From positions 6,178,811 through 6,242,810 of the forward strand of contig JAJHZJ010000311.1 of the NCBI GenBank assembly GCA_023548195.1: 64,000 nt of DNA, written 5' to 3'. This document shows positions 34,301 to 45,160 of this stretch, one piece after another (the first letter of the stretch is position 1; the number at the start of each line of letters is the position of its first letter). The stretch is from Bettongia penicillata ogilbyi. Its lineage: Eukaryota; Chordata; Mammalia; Diprotodontia; Potoroidae. A model generated the notes under the pieces. That model saw only the letters and a list, made by a program, of their open reading frames with translations, made no database searches and was not told the DNA's origin. Position numbers and translations under genes: made by a program.

Positions 34301-34798
34301 TAGCTATATCAACATAACAACTGACCAACACAAAATTATAAATTCCCTGATCTAAAATGTTCCAAATTTGATTTTCTAGTAACAGACATAGGGTTGGAGC
34401 TAACTTTCATTATCTTGCCTGGTTATTGGCAAAGTAAATTTAAAATTTGTGTTAGATCAATTTTGTAGGAAATTTTTAGCAGAGAGGAGAGTTTCTACAA
34501 GTGACATGAGCTGTAGAAGAACTCCTCTGAGACCCCACCCAAACCACAGTGCTGCATCAGATCTTTCCAGAGGAACTCAAGGAGACACATCTATGAATTT
34601 TATTTTGCTGTTTACTTTTTCCCTTTTTGCCTTTTATCTGTATGGTCTACTTATCAAAAGGGATTGTCCTCTTTGATTTTGTCAAAGAGCCCCAGCCATT
34701 TTCCCCTTTTTGCTCTCACATTGTGTCCCCTTTTATGTCCTATAGTTATAAATTCTTGAGGAAATACTTGTTATATCAAAAATCAACTGGGGGAAATT

Positions 34799-35239
34799 TG
34801 AGAAATTATTATTAATAACTAATATCTTGGGGAGATTCAGAGGCTCTCCCCTTCTAAATTCCTCATTTTAAAAGTTTACTTTTTCTTCAGAAGGACTTTG
34901 CTGATAAGGAGATCACATGGATTCTCCTTGATCTTGGTCAGACCCCACCCAACCTTGCAAGAATTTAATCTAAGGTGGGGAAGTCCATTGCACTCTATTC
35001 AAGCTTGGGTGATGATCCTTTTATCTAGATAGCCCAAGACTGGGAGTGGTCTGGTATAGAGATATTTTCTCTGTGCAGGAGTGACATCACTCTCTATTGG
35101 AAGGTTATATTAACTGACTCCACTGTCATGATTATCTAAGACAGTTGACCAAATGACTATCCTTTTATTAATAACCTGCTGGCCTTATTAATAAAATGAT
35201 TGAATTACCCAGAAACTTTGTCTCTCAAACTTTTTTAAA
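34799..35239 (+). mobile_element. LTR-like sequence, right copy (shorter)
   Basis: Direct-orientation partner of 25580-26555. It begins TGAGAAATTATTATTAATAAC-like directly after a G/A-rich polypurine tract. It ends with the shared 'aataaaatgattgaatta' and 'tctctcaaac' blocks. It lacks the ~525-bp middle segment of the left copy. No matching target-site duplication was found outside the pair, so the exact borders are provisional. Confidence 0.7.
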
Positions 35240-35269
35240 CCTTTCTTTTCTCTCAAACTCTCCTCTCTT

Positions 35270-35600
35270 CTTAACTTTCCTGTTACTACTGAGGATACCA
35301 TGTTCCTACTAGGTATCTTTGTAACCTGGCCCTTTACTATTATTCCACTCACTTCATTGACATAAATCCAGCTTCATTCACCTTCTTGGAGTTCCTCTCA
35401 CATAGCTCTCCATCTCTCATTTCTTAACTCCATCTAATCTGTCATTTCAGTGACCATCCTTCATGCCTGGAGTACAGTGCTTCATCATCTCCTCCTCAGT
35501 TTCCCTGGTTTCAATCAAGGCTCAATTTTAAACTCAGGATTTTCAAGAAACCCTTCTTAATTTTCCTAGCAGCCAGCATTAGTAGATGCAATTTCACGTG
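35270..35600 (+). repeat. L2-like LINE fragment
   Basis: 'catgcctggagtacagtgc' and 'atcaaggctcaattttaaac' resemble the L2 3' region. Diverged. Confidence 0.45.
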
Positions 35601-36347
35601 CTTTGTTTTCATGTACTTTTAAAAGAAAAGTTTTCTTAAGGAAAATTCAGCAAGATTAAAATTTTAATTTCAGAACTTAACAGTTATAAATGCTTATGTT
35701 TAATTACTCAGTCAAGAATCAAACTTGCATATACACATCAACACAAAAAAGTACAAGTCATAAAAAAAGTGTTCAGGGGTTTAAAGACATAATTAACAAT
35801 GTTAAATTATCTTGCACACTGAACATGACAAATTGCAAAGACAGCATTTTAAAACACAACTCTACTTGAATATTACAACAAAACAATAGCTATAAGAGTG
35901 TGTTAAGATGATTGCTGTCCTTCATTATTTGCTACTGCATACAAAAGTCAGCATCACAATGAAGAGTATTCACTGGCCCCCTTTGAGAAGTTTGATACTG
36001 AATACTACCTCTGGGATCATGCTCATCGTCTTCAGAAACTTCACCATTGTAATGGCAGCTTCTTTCTTGAGATGGATCTACGTCCTATCAGTTCTACCTG
36101 ATCCATTTCTTCAGTTTCCTCTACAAAGATTTCTTATCAGATGAAAGAAAGTCATCACACACATCTGATATTTCCAAATTTAATAATCTGACCAGTATAA
36201 CCAATAATGACTATAGTTCTAGAAGTGATACAGTGCAACAACCAACTGATATCCATGAAAAGATCCTCAGCTCATTGTGTAAATATAGTATTATCCTTCT
36301 GATCCAAAACGATGACTATCTCCTTGTTCACCCCCTGGATCCCAGTC

Positions 36348-36385
36348 ACCTTCACCATGGAATATTGTTACCTTCACCATGGAAT
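36348..36385. repeat. 22-bp-period tandem duplication inside the DNAJA1 pseudogene
   Basis: 'accttcaccatggaat' occurs at 36348-36363 and 36370-36385, duplicating the segment that encodes FHGEG in the parent. Confidence 0.9.
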
Positions 36386-36536
36386 GTTGTCTTCTGACCA
36401 GCTTTCCTACTCTTGTCAATAGGAATCTTTTTCTCTTAAACAATTTTCCTTCCATTGCAACTTTTACATCTGTCTTTAGGACTGATTTAATCCCCATTCC
36501 CTTGGCATTCCATGCAAACTGATAGAATTTGCTGAC

Positions 36537-36606
36537 CTTGTTCTTCCCTAAACCCCAAAGAGGAGAGTGAGAAGGCATATCCCCTCCATTCTTTGCAAAG
36601 ATGGTC
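36537..36606 (+). repeat. L1-3'-UTR-like insertion in the DNAJA1 pseudogene
   Basis: It breaks the parental reading between IQIK and QQILSVCMEC. The sequence 'agaggagagtgagaaggc' is close to 'agaggagagtaaaaaggc' in the L1-like segment near 37600, in the same orientation. The borders are approximate. Confidence 0.55.
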
Positions 36607-37269
36607 CTATGTGACTAATTTTATTTGAATTTCAGTACCTCTGTAATTGGGACAGCATTCTACATCTCCTTTCTTACCACCACAATTTTCCATTTATTAT
36701 AAATCAGATTCTTAAATCTTCTTAGGTCACAAACAAATGATGAACATTTTTACCTCTCCACTCTCTTTGCATTCTTCCACCTCTCCCAAAAAACAACAAA
36801 GATATTCACTAGTGAACCAAAGTTACCCCCAGAATCATCCTCTTTGATGACTTGTTCTCTATTTTTGTCACATAAGTCTCTTTTTGCATCAGAAAGCACT
36901 TCATAAGCTTGAGAAATCTATTTGAACTTTTCTCCTTCATTTGAATTCTTATCAGGGTGATATTTCAAGACTAGTTTTCTATATGTCTTTTTTTTTTTTG
37001 TTCTGGGAGACATTAGGTTTTACTCAAAAATACCCAAGTCATTTTCTTCACCAATTTTTATAGCTCAGGAGAAATGCCCAGCATTGAAACGCCCATGTCC
37101 AGGAGCTGGGTGAGAGATTAAAGGGGACCATCTAGGATCCTATTAGGATTTGGGGGGCAGTCAGTAGAAGAAAGAGACCATTGGTGGGGGATGAGTTCTT
37201 GTGCAGTTCTTCTCACTGTTGCCCTCCACTTCTTGCTGAGTTTTCTAGAAAGTTCCCAAAATACTCCTT

Positions 37270-37436
37270 ATATATTTTATATGTACCTAGGTATTTACAC
37301 CTTGCCTCCCCCATTATAACATGAGCTGTAATACAACATATAAAAAGAAACTCTTTTTTGCCTTACCTTTCTATTCTCAGGTCTTAGCACAATACCTGGA
37401 ATATGTAACTACTTAATAAATGCTTGCAAACTAATG
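37270..37436 (+). repeat. L2 LINE 3'-terminal fragment
   Basis: 'tcttagcacaatacctgg' and 'cttaataaatgcttgcaa' are the L2-type ending. Confidence 0.6.
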
Positions 37437-37715
37437 CTAGAAACTAATATGATGAACACAGAGAGGCATAAAAAGGCAAAAGAAGTGAAGAAATGTGGAA
37501 TGAGCAGACTCAAGAGAAAAAAAGCCACAATGACTGTCACAATGTAAATGGAAAGCACAACAAACTATTAAAACAGAATGTTCTTCTGACCAGGTTCTTC
37601 CCCAAAGAGGAGAGTAAAAAGGCATCTTCCTCCCTTCTTCGCAGAGATAGCAGGATGATGAGTGAAGAATGCTGCAAAAAAATCCCACTTTTTTTGCTGT
37701 GCTGGTTGTTGTTCA
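37437..37715 (+). repeat. L1 3' UTR fragment
   Basis: 'ccccaaagaggagagtaaaa' and 'cttcttcgcagagatagc' parallel the L1 segment near 47810-47880. The overlapping frames on both strands are accidental. Confidence 0.55.
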
Positions 37716-37800
37716 GAAGCTTTGGTCCTGTCTGACTCTTTATAACCTCATTTGGAGTTTTCTTAGCAAACATACTGGAGTGATTTGCTATTTCCTAAGT
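37716..37800 (-). repeat. tRNA-headed SINE, 3'-part fragment
   Basis: 'ctgtctgactctttataacc' and 'tttggagttttcttagc' are the tail half, minus orientation. Confidence 0.7.
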
Positions 37801-37847
37801 TTGCTCAGCAGTTTTCTTTTTTCTTTTTCTAATTCTTTGTCATAAAG

Positions 37848-38045
37848 CAGGAATTCTTTTAGGTTGAGCCTGTGAACTTCTTTTAAAAAATATTTTGATA
37901 ACTATTTTAATAGTGTTTTTTTCCATAATCCTAAGTATTTTATCTTATTCATTGAAAACCTTTATTCTGAGATGAGATCCACAGGCTTCACCAGCCTACC
38001 AAAGGGGTCCAGGACAAAACAAAAGGTAAGAATCCCTCTTATAAG
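37848..38045. mobile_element. MER5-like non-autonomous hAT element
   Basis: 'aggaattcttttaggttg' at the left and 'aaaaggtaagaatccct' at the right are imperfect inverted ends. Inside are 'tattttgataactat' and 'cttcaccagcctaccaaagg', shared with the copy at 22636. Confidence 0.7.
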
Positions 38046-40154
38046 GATGGATCTCTTAGAAGGGTCTCAGGGAAGGCTATGTCATGTCAAAAACATCTAT
38101 AATTTTAAATGTTGTATATCATCAATATTTTACATAAATATTTTACATAAATGTACAGCTCATATCTCTTGCTCTGTGACTTGAGATGAAAATCTATTAG
38201 ATTCTTTAGACCTTTTCCCCAAACCTCTATATTTATACTATTCTTGCTTTTCAAAGGACTCAACTTCTTCCCACAACACAGATTTCTAATTTTTGTTTGA
38301 GAGATTTCCTCTGATTAAGCAATTTCAAGTGGAAATCTCCTTGCCCACAGGCATGCCATTTGCCATTCATTCAAATCAAAACAATCCAAAGACTCAACAT
38401 TATATCTTGTCATGAATTAGTTTTTCATGGAAGAAGACTCTTACTTCCTAAGTCAGCTAACATTTACTCACTGTTGTTGGGTTTAGCAACTTTTATCCCC
38501 TTTCCTTTTGTAGTTCTAGTTTACAATTAAGGAAGAGCCAGACAAAATTCAAATACAGAGAACCGAGAGATGACTTTCAAAGAAAGCACTTCTCCACCTA
38601 AATGTCTAAACCATCAGAACAAGCATTAGCAGGACAGTCTCCCCAAGACACATCTTTTCCTGGATGACTACTGTTGCTCTCATCTCTTATTTCTTAGAAG
38701 AAATCACAATAAAGTACCTTTCTCCTGGTACCCTTGGAAACTATGCTTTATGACTATAAATACGGATCTGGGCACCATGCTTTCTGCCATCAAGTAAAAC
38801 GTAGTGGAATTCAGAACTTCTGTTTACTGTTACTTCTCCACGTCAATCATCGGAGTGAAAGGAAGAAAGGCGGTAAAGAACAGCCTTCCAGCTACACTCC
38901 TGGAGGGCAAACTCATTAAAATGTAACCCTAAGCCAAAGAGAATTATAAAGGTAAATCTGAAGGAGAAAAAAATTATATAACACTTGCCTAAAATTTACC
39001 AATCCAATTCTAAATTATTTCTGCATTATCTGCCATTTGAGATTATCTACACATTGACTCACCCCCATTAGCATCAGACTGACTTCATAGATTAAAAGCT
39101 GCTCTTCTGCAGTGGTCCAGTTTAACCCTTAGCTACTCCAAGTGATATAAGGGAGTGTCTTCCTAAGGGTTGCCAAGGATAAAATGTTACCTAAGTGAGA
39201 GACTGAAATCATACACAAACACCTTTTCCTGGTACCATGTGATCCCAATGCTTTTATAACCAGGTTTTATAACACCTGCTGGAGGAAAAATTGCATCACA
39301 TCTAATTCTAATCATTTCACTCCCTGACTTTCTAACCTGCATATGGTTGATATGAGAACTGATTTAATGTTTAATGTGTATGTGCAAGGTTTTTTGATCT
39401 GTCATTGGTGATCACAGAGTGGTTTTCTCCAATCATGACATTTGAGAAGGCCTAAGGCTTAATGTCACCCAAAATGTGTTATGCTAAGAATCCACATTTT
39501 TGCCTTGGAGAAGGCAAAAGATACATTTTTGCCAGTATGCAAAAACACGAATATATCTATTAAATATTCATTTAAATTAAATAAGAATATCAATGTGGTA
39601 TAGTGGATAGAATGCTATCCTCAGGAACTGAAAAATTTGACTGCAAATTTCACTTCTGACACAGTTTTTTTGTTTGTTTGTTTTGTTGGGGTTTTTTTTG
39701 TGAAACTCAAAGCAAGTCCCTTCTCAGTGACTCTGGCATCTCTCAAAGACTATAAGTTAGTGTTCAGCTCTACGTTGGTAAGAGAAAGGTCCTCACTGAG
39801 ATCTTCTCGCACTGATGAAATAAATCACGGGTCCAGGAAAAAGAAAAAAAAAAGCAATAACTTGCGTAGGGCTCATGTTACTGGGCTAAGACATAAATAG
39901 GGGAGTGATTTCTTACAGGAAACAGTCCTCCAACTATACACAAGCACACCACTTATTGGCTCTCCCAAAACAGTCCGATCCCACTGGCCTATCACATCTG
40001 GTTATTTACTAAATGTCTGTTTTTAAATCATTAGAGACATCAGTTTCGATCCTTTTCTCTCAGGTATGCTCTACCTCATGTATCTCCTGAGTACCTATAA
40101 TTCAGTAGTTCAGAAATACGTGATTTCATTGGTATGGGTGCTTCCATTATAAAA
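38046..40154. other. No recognised feature
   Basis: About 2.1 kb with no SINE core, LINE end or convincing coding frame. The plus frames 38734-38919 and 39637-39900 carry no domain. The latter includes a GTTT-rich run (39665-39700) that inflates it. Confidence 0.5.
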
Positions 40155-40380
40155 ACAATAACAACAAACATTGTAAGGTTTGCAAAGCACCATGTGTTAC
40201 ATATGCTATCTCATTTGATTCTCACAGCAATCCTCTGACTTAGGTGGGGAGAACAGGCTGGGAGGAGGTAAGTGACTTGCTCAGGGTCACACAGCTAATA
40301 ATATCTGAACCAGGATTTGAATTCAGGGCTTAAGTCCAAGTCCAGAGCACTAGCCACTCTACCATTCAGCTGCAAGAATT
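40155..40380 (-). repeat. MIR-like SINE, minus orientation
   Basis: 'gcaaagcaccatgtgtta', 'agtgacttgctcagggtc', 'cacacagctaataat' and 'ggatttgaattcagggc' are clear. Confidence 0.8.
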
Positions 40381-41394
40381 GAGGGTCACTGCCCCAGTAT
40401 TGAAAAATTGATCCAAATCACCACTTCATGGTAATTCCCTCCTGACGTTCAAGGGGGGGCAGTGAAGCCCCCCAGTGTGACCCCCAATAGCAGCTTTACC
40501 TTCTAGGCGTAGCAATGGGACCTAACCGGGAAACAGAAAATTTCTAGACCAGTGGACCATCATGCATCTTTATTTCCCACCAAGCCCATATTCCCTTCTT
40601 TCCATCTTTGACAGTAGTTGCTTAGAAAAGCCTTAGTTGCATAAGCAGTAGTTTATCTTGCTGAACTCCCAAGCCAAGTGACCTTCAGGACCTTCTTCTC
40701 ATCAAATTTTTACTTTACAGGCAGAGATATCAAAGATATGCTCTTTAAGTAACCCAATCCCTGGGGAAGCCCATTCCAGCCCAGTGATTAGAATTCAAAA
40801 GCTCCTTAGCTCCTTAGATCAGGGGAATCAAACTCAAATTACATGTTTGTTAAAAAGTTTATAGCTCTGATCTATTTGCACCATTACTCCTTAAATTTCT
40901 ATTTTGCTTTGCAAAAGTCATGTATGTGATACTTATGCATGTGATACTTATCTGAATGATGGGACAGAGCATAGCCCCATAGCATTCTCTGAGGGCTGCA
41001 AGCAAATCCTAGTTCTTGCACATCTCTTAGAAGAAACCTTAATGCTTTGGTTAGCAGTAAGCTAACCCTCCTTTGTCCACCAAGACTGCACTCTCTCATC
41101 AGTGGGAGTGATGACATCTGCTCCTTCAGTGTTTTTTTAGCCTTTTCAGATTTCATTTCCAGGTTCCATTTATGAGCAGTACTTTTGGGGGGAACAATCA
41201 AGAACTCCTTTTAGCTCTGCTCCATGAGAGCCCAGGAATTCACTTGAATTCCATAAGTATTTCCCTGTATCTGCAAGGCCCTGTATAAAATTAGTTGATT
41301 CCTCCCCTCAAGGGGCTTATGGTCTACTTACATGGGATGTGAGGACCGTGGAGATTCCCTGATAACGTCCTTGGATCAAAACGATTTTGGTGGC
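40381..41394. other. No recognised feature, except a small perfect hairpin
   Basis: A perfect 7-bp stem (ggggggc / gcccccc, 40454-40473, loop agtgaa) stands out. The minus frame 40899-41201 (100 codons) has no domain that I recognise. The rest is unassigned. Confidence 0.45.
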
Positions 41395-41530
41395 ATTTAG
41401 TCTTAGTACTGAGACTTCAGAATCAGGGAAAGCTAGGTTCCCTGTTCTAACACATACTGGCTGTATAATTCTGGGTAAGTCACTTAACCTCTTGATGCCT
41501 CAGCCATCTCTTCAAGACTATAGGTTGTAA
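41395..41530 (+). repeat. MIR-like SINE fragment
   Basis: 'ctgtataattctgggtaag' and 'cttaacctcttgatgcctc' are typical of a MIR-type core. Confidence 0.7.
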
Positions 41531-41809
41531 AACAGCCACTGATCTGCACTGGCATAAAGAAATTTTTTGCTGAGGGTCCCTCCTTATATTTATCATATCA
41601 CATGTCTAGAAAAAAACAAACAAAAAAGCCTCTGTCCTGAAAAGTGTTCCTGCTGGATTCTGAGTCCCCTGGCCCTCTTAATATATCTGTTTTCATAGCA
41701 CAGAAGCTGCTTATGAAAGTCAAAGAAGGTAATTATATAAAGGAACTGGAAAATCTTAAAGTGCTCAGTAAAGGTCAGCTAACATCAGCATCAGCATCTC
41801 CTAAAAGGG

Positions 41810-42062
41810 TTTTTACTTTTCTTTTCTTTTCTTTTGTTTTTGTATCACAAGCCCCTTTCACAGTCTGGTGAATCCTATGGACCCTCCTCAAAATAATGTT
41901 TTTTAACGCATAAAATAAATCTTTGTAAGATTACAGTGAAAACCAAATGTTAGTGAAAATAAAGAAATAATTTTTCCTAATTCAGCTTCCCACACCCATG
42001 AAATTTATCTATCCACAGACCCTATGGGGTCCTGGAACCCCAGGTTAAGAACACCTGTGTTA
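41810..42062. mobile_element. MER5-like non-autonomous hAT element
   Basis: 'cacagtctggtgaatcctat' and 'ggaccctcctcaaaataatg' lead to the right terminus 'caggttaagaacacctg'. The left terminus is obscured by a T-rich run. This copy is of the same family as those near 22636 and 37848. Confidence 0.7.
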
Positions 42063-42164
42063 GAAAATAGAATCCAATTAAGTCACACACTGGTTGTACA
42101 CATTAGAAAATTAAGAGCTGTAATGAATGAAGTTTGAGAAAGCTCAGTTAAACAGGCCTTCATT

Positions 42165-42254
42165 GATTAAAAAGTGTTTTCCTATACATTATCTCATCTG
42201 AGTCTCAAAACAACATACCATACCTTTAATATACATACATACATCCATACATAC

Positions 42255-42289
<35 letters not shown>

Positions 42290-42420
42290 CATAGTTCAAG
42301 TGTTATTCCCATTTTATGGATGCAAAAACTAGGGCTCAGCAGGACTTGCTCATGGTCACACACCTAATAAAGAACAGGTTTTCTGATTCCAAGTTCAGGG
42401 TTTTGCTATTTGTGCATACA
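42165..42420 (-). repeat. MIR-like SINE split by a microsatellite, minus orientation
   Basis: 'acattatctcatctgagtc' on the left and 'ctcatggtcacacacctaa' on the right belong to one element. An (ATAC)/(TA) run at 42230-42292 has expanded between them. Confidence 0.65.
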
Positions 42421-42587
42421 CCATAGTCAAGTGGGCTCTATAGAAGGTAATCATCACAGAGCACATTTATGAGAGAGTAAGGCAGCACTCAGGAATTGCT
42501 GAGTATAGATTAGGAATTCCAAGAAGATCAGTTTTTGTGACTAACAATAATGCATATCTACATATTATAGTGCCATAACTGACAATA

Positions 42588-42792
42588 ATAGATGTGTGTA
42601 CATGCTTGACAGTAATGTGTGTGTACATGGTGATTGAAAATAACATGTGTGTATGTGGTGATTGACAATAATACATGTGTGTACATGGTGAGCAATAATA
42701 CATGTGTGTACATGGTGAACAATAATACATGTGTGTACATGGTGACGTACAATAATACATGTGTATAAATGTGATTGACAATAATATACCCG
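42588..42792. repeat. Minisatellite of ~27-30-bp units
   Basis: About seven units of the form 'acaataatacatgtgtgt' followed by 'acatggtga', with units 4-6 the most alike. The minus frames with repeated Tyr-Thr-His-Val (42467-42886, 42558-42857, 42565-42795) are translations of this array, not proteins. Confidence 0.93.
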
Positions 42793-44329
42793 CACACATA
42801 GGTATGCATATGTGCTCCTCTAGCTTGTGATTTTGTTGGTATGAGCACTCCTTCCACAGACAGGCTGTATCTCCACCATGACTCAAGAGATGATTTTTAT
42901 GGGTGGTTTACTCTACTTCTTACCCACCAAATTCATCACTGAACCAGATGAAATGACTCTGAACTTAGCCAGGATAGTCCTCTAATCAGAGGTGCAATTC
43001 ATCACCCCAAGTTTTCAGACCTGTTAGGGGTAGTGTTCTGTGGGCAGAGTCTTTAGCCAGAATACTACTTTCACTGCATGACAAGACATCAGAAATGGAT
43101 TTCAGTAGAGGATACCCATGTGCATGCACACATGTGGGTACACACACACTACAGAGCCACAGATCCAGGAAGAAGGTTCTCCAATGATCACATAATATAC
43201 TATCTACAAAACTTTGTAAACACTAAAGCTCTATATAAATATCAGATATACAATTCCAGCCCCACCCCCAAGCCCCACTTTTGCCTTCTACTCAACATGG
43301 AAGTACAAACAAGCTATCCAGCCTCAGGCTCCATTTCTTTACCTATGAAATGGGTTCACTACTGAACTGCTATCACAGCAATATTGTACAAAGTAATAAC
43401 AAAGTATTATCACCAACTATTTTTATGCTTCCTTGATTTTTCAGAAGGAAATACAAGGCAAAAGTATCACCTGTACCAGCAGAGCTGAACGTAATGATGC
43501 TAAAAGCCTTTTCTTAAACAGTTTTTACATCTAAGGGCTTATGAACTCCATTATGGAAACGTAACACTTTCATTAAAAAGCTGTTAAGATGAACACCCTC
43601 ATTCAGGGCCTTTATTTGATTTTTTTTTTAAAAAAGCATTTCCTAGGTCTCCTTAAAGAGATGCTATCTAGCAGGGCAATAACAGATTGATGGCAATGAC
43701 CTTCTTCACATTCTTCTAACTCTTTTAAAATGAAATCAAGGCTGTTGCTGCTTGCTTCTACGGGCTGTATGCCAAGCAACGTAATGAGGTCTACTTATCA
43801 TCCTTCAACCTCAAGACCATCATTCTGGATCATCCTTAATGTGTTAACTCCACAAACAAAATGTGTGTTAGAATGGTAGGGGGCAAAAATTCAAGAAAAC
43901 AATTGGCTTCTCCACCCTGTGTCTAAGGATTTTCTGGTTTTCTTTAAGCTGTATTTAAATGCCAGGGAAGTTCTATCCTGATTTTGCCAACAAGTATGAC
44001 ACCATTTCAACATGAAAACCAAAAACACCTTTTGAAGGAAAACACTTTTTCATCCTTGAATATTAAACTGATGACTTGGTGTCTTGCTAAATTATTCATT
44101 TCAGCAAAGTTTCCTGATCTAAATCATCATCTGGTCCAGAATCTCTATTATCTTGAAATATTACTAATCCCATTCTATAGCAAAGTGGGTGATAATTTTC
44201 TTTAATAGTGTATTAATTCGAATATATTACTGGATACAGCAGAACACACACACATATTATAATTTTTAAAAGAGGGTTAGAGTTAATGATCAAGTGCTCT
44301 GAAAGGTAGGATAGATGAGAGCACTATCA
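42793..44329. other. No recognised feature; 43400-43860 possibly conserved non-coding DNA
   Basis: No repeat signature. The stretch 43400-43860 is free of low-complexity sequence apart from a T/A run near 43620 and lacks frame-like structure. Its status needs cross-species comparison. Confidence 0.35.
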
Positions 44330-44640
44330 TCACAGGAACAGGGGTTCAAATTTTGGTTCAGTGTTTAAAAGCTGTATGACCTTGGAAAAGTAATAGAAAC
44401 CTGCAAAATGCGAGGGCAGCATCATGATAGTGGACAGAATGCTGGACTTGAGAATCATGAAGGGCTGGATTAATATCTTGCTTTAGATATTTATTAGCTA
44501 TGTGACCCTGGGCAAGTCACTTAACCTCTCTGAGCCTCAGTTTCCTCATCTGTAAGATGAGACAGTTGGATTAAATCATCTATAAGGTATTTCCAGCTCT
44601 AAATCTTACAGATTTGGAGTCATGGGATCCTTGTAACATT
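44330..44640 (+). repeat. Two adjacent MIR-like SINEs
   Basis: A partial copy ('aaagctgtatgaccttgg', 44345-44405) is followed by a fuller one with 'tgtgaccctgggcaagtc' and 'tcagtttcctcatctgtaag'. Confidence 0.8.
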
Positions 44641-44924
44641 ATGAGAAAATTATTTGTAAGGTCCCTTTAACTCTTTATCTAGGACTCAACCTGATTGATA
44701 CACTGTTATCAACCCACTCATACTACTACTGCACTACTGCTACTGAAGGAAAAATGTTGGAACTTGACCCCCTTCCCATGATTCATTTTTACTTGTCTGT
44801 GTATAATACCAGTATAGACTGATGGAGACTGGACCTGGGATTTCACAGGTATACTCATGAATTACCTTCACCAATGCAGGCTGGCAAGTCAAGGGTTTTA
44901 GAAAGTTGCCTTTTATATTGAAAG

Positions 44925-45010
44925 GATAAGTAATTTGCCTTGGGTCAGATGTCCAGTAGATGTTAACAGTTAGACTTGAACCCGGTTCCTTCATAATTCT
45001 GAGGTCAGAT
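44925..45010 (-). repeat. MIR-like SINE fragment, minus orientation
   Basis: 'cttgggtcagatgtccag' and 'ttagacttgaacccgg' are diverged MIR features. Confidence 0.45.
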
Positions 45011-45034
45011 CTCTGTGATCCAAATAGAATGGAT

Positions 45035-45160
45035 CCTGCAGGCTACATATTAACTTAGAAAGTCACAAATGAGCATGCTCTATGTTATATTGCATTTGTA
45101 TTTATTTTGTTAAACATTTTCCATTTGCAGCTCAGTTGGACACCTCTTTACTACATCGGG
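45035..45160. mobile_element. hAT-like (Charlie-type) fragment
   Basis: 'gcaggctacatattaac', 'tatttattttgttaaac' and 'ttggacacctctt' fit a common short hAT derivative. Only one end is recognisable. Confidence 0.4.

Larger units (their letters stand above)
26556..34798 (+). mobile_element. C-poor internal region between two LTR-like repeats, no viral genes recognised
   Basis: About 8.2 kb. On the plus strand C is consistently sparse, T and G are rich, and SINEs, common elsewhere in the window, are nearly absent. I found no protease, reverse-transcriptase, integrase or envelope motif in any frame. The longest frames (27329-27583, 30436-30636, 32198-32440) have no recognisable domain. It could be the wrecked body of an endogenous retrovirus or a non-coding LTR element moved by another's proteins. 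A polypurine tract (ctgggggaaatt) stands just before the right LTR at 34787-34798, as in retroviruses. No primer-binding site was recognised after the left LTR. Confidence 0.5.
35630..37054 (-). pseudogene. DNAJA1: Processed pseudogene of DNAJA1 (HSP40 co-chaperone)
   Basis: The living gene encodes a cytosolic HSP40 that feeds clients to HSP70. The minus strand retains, in order: a start region with ATG changed to TTG (37052-37054); the J-domain [13 protein letters not shown] (HPDK at 36948-36959) and QAYEVLSDAK; the zinc-finger pieces CMECQGNG and CKSCNGRK; FHGEGD; RTIVIIGYTGQIIKFGN; and the C-terminal stretch EETEEMDQVEL then [16 protein letters not shown]. The last block is specific to DNAJA1. 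It has no introns, and a stretch like the parental 3' UTR follows to about 35630. It is dead: a TAG at 36919-36921, more stops, frameshifts, two internal deletions, a foreign insertion near 36537-36606 and a 22-bp-period duplication at 36348-36385. The parental farnesylation motif has lost its cysteine (YQTS). No poly(A) tail was recognised. Confidence 0.9.

Noticed and set aside
42588..42792. CRISPR-like array
   Set aside because: Units are contiguous without unique spacers and the DNA is vertebrate; it is a minisatellite.
42467..42886. 139-codon minus frame with repeated Tyr-Thr-His motifs
   Set aside because: Translation of the minisatellite; the period in the protein equals the DNA unit.
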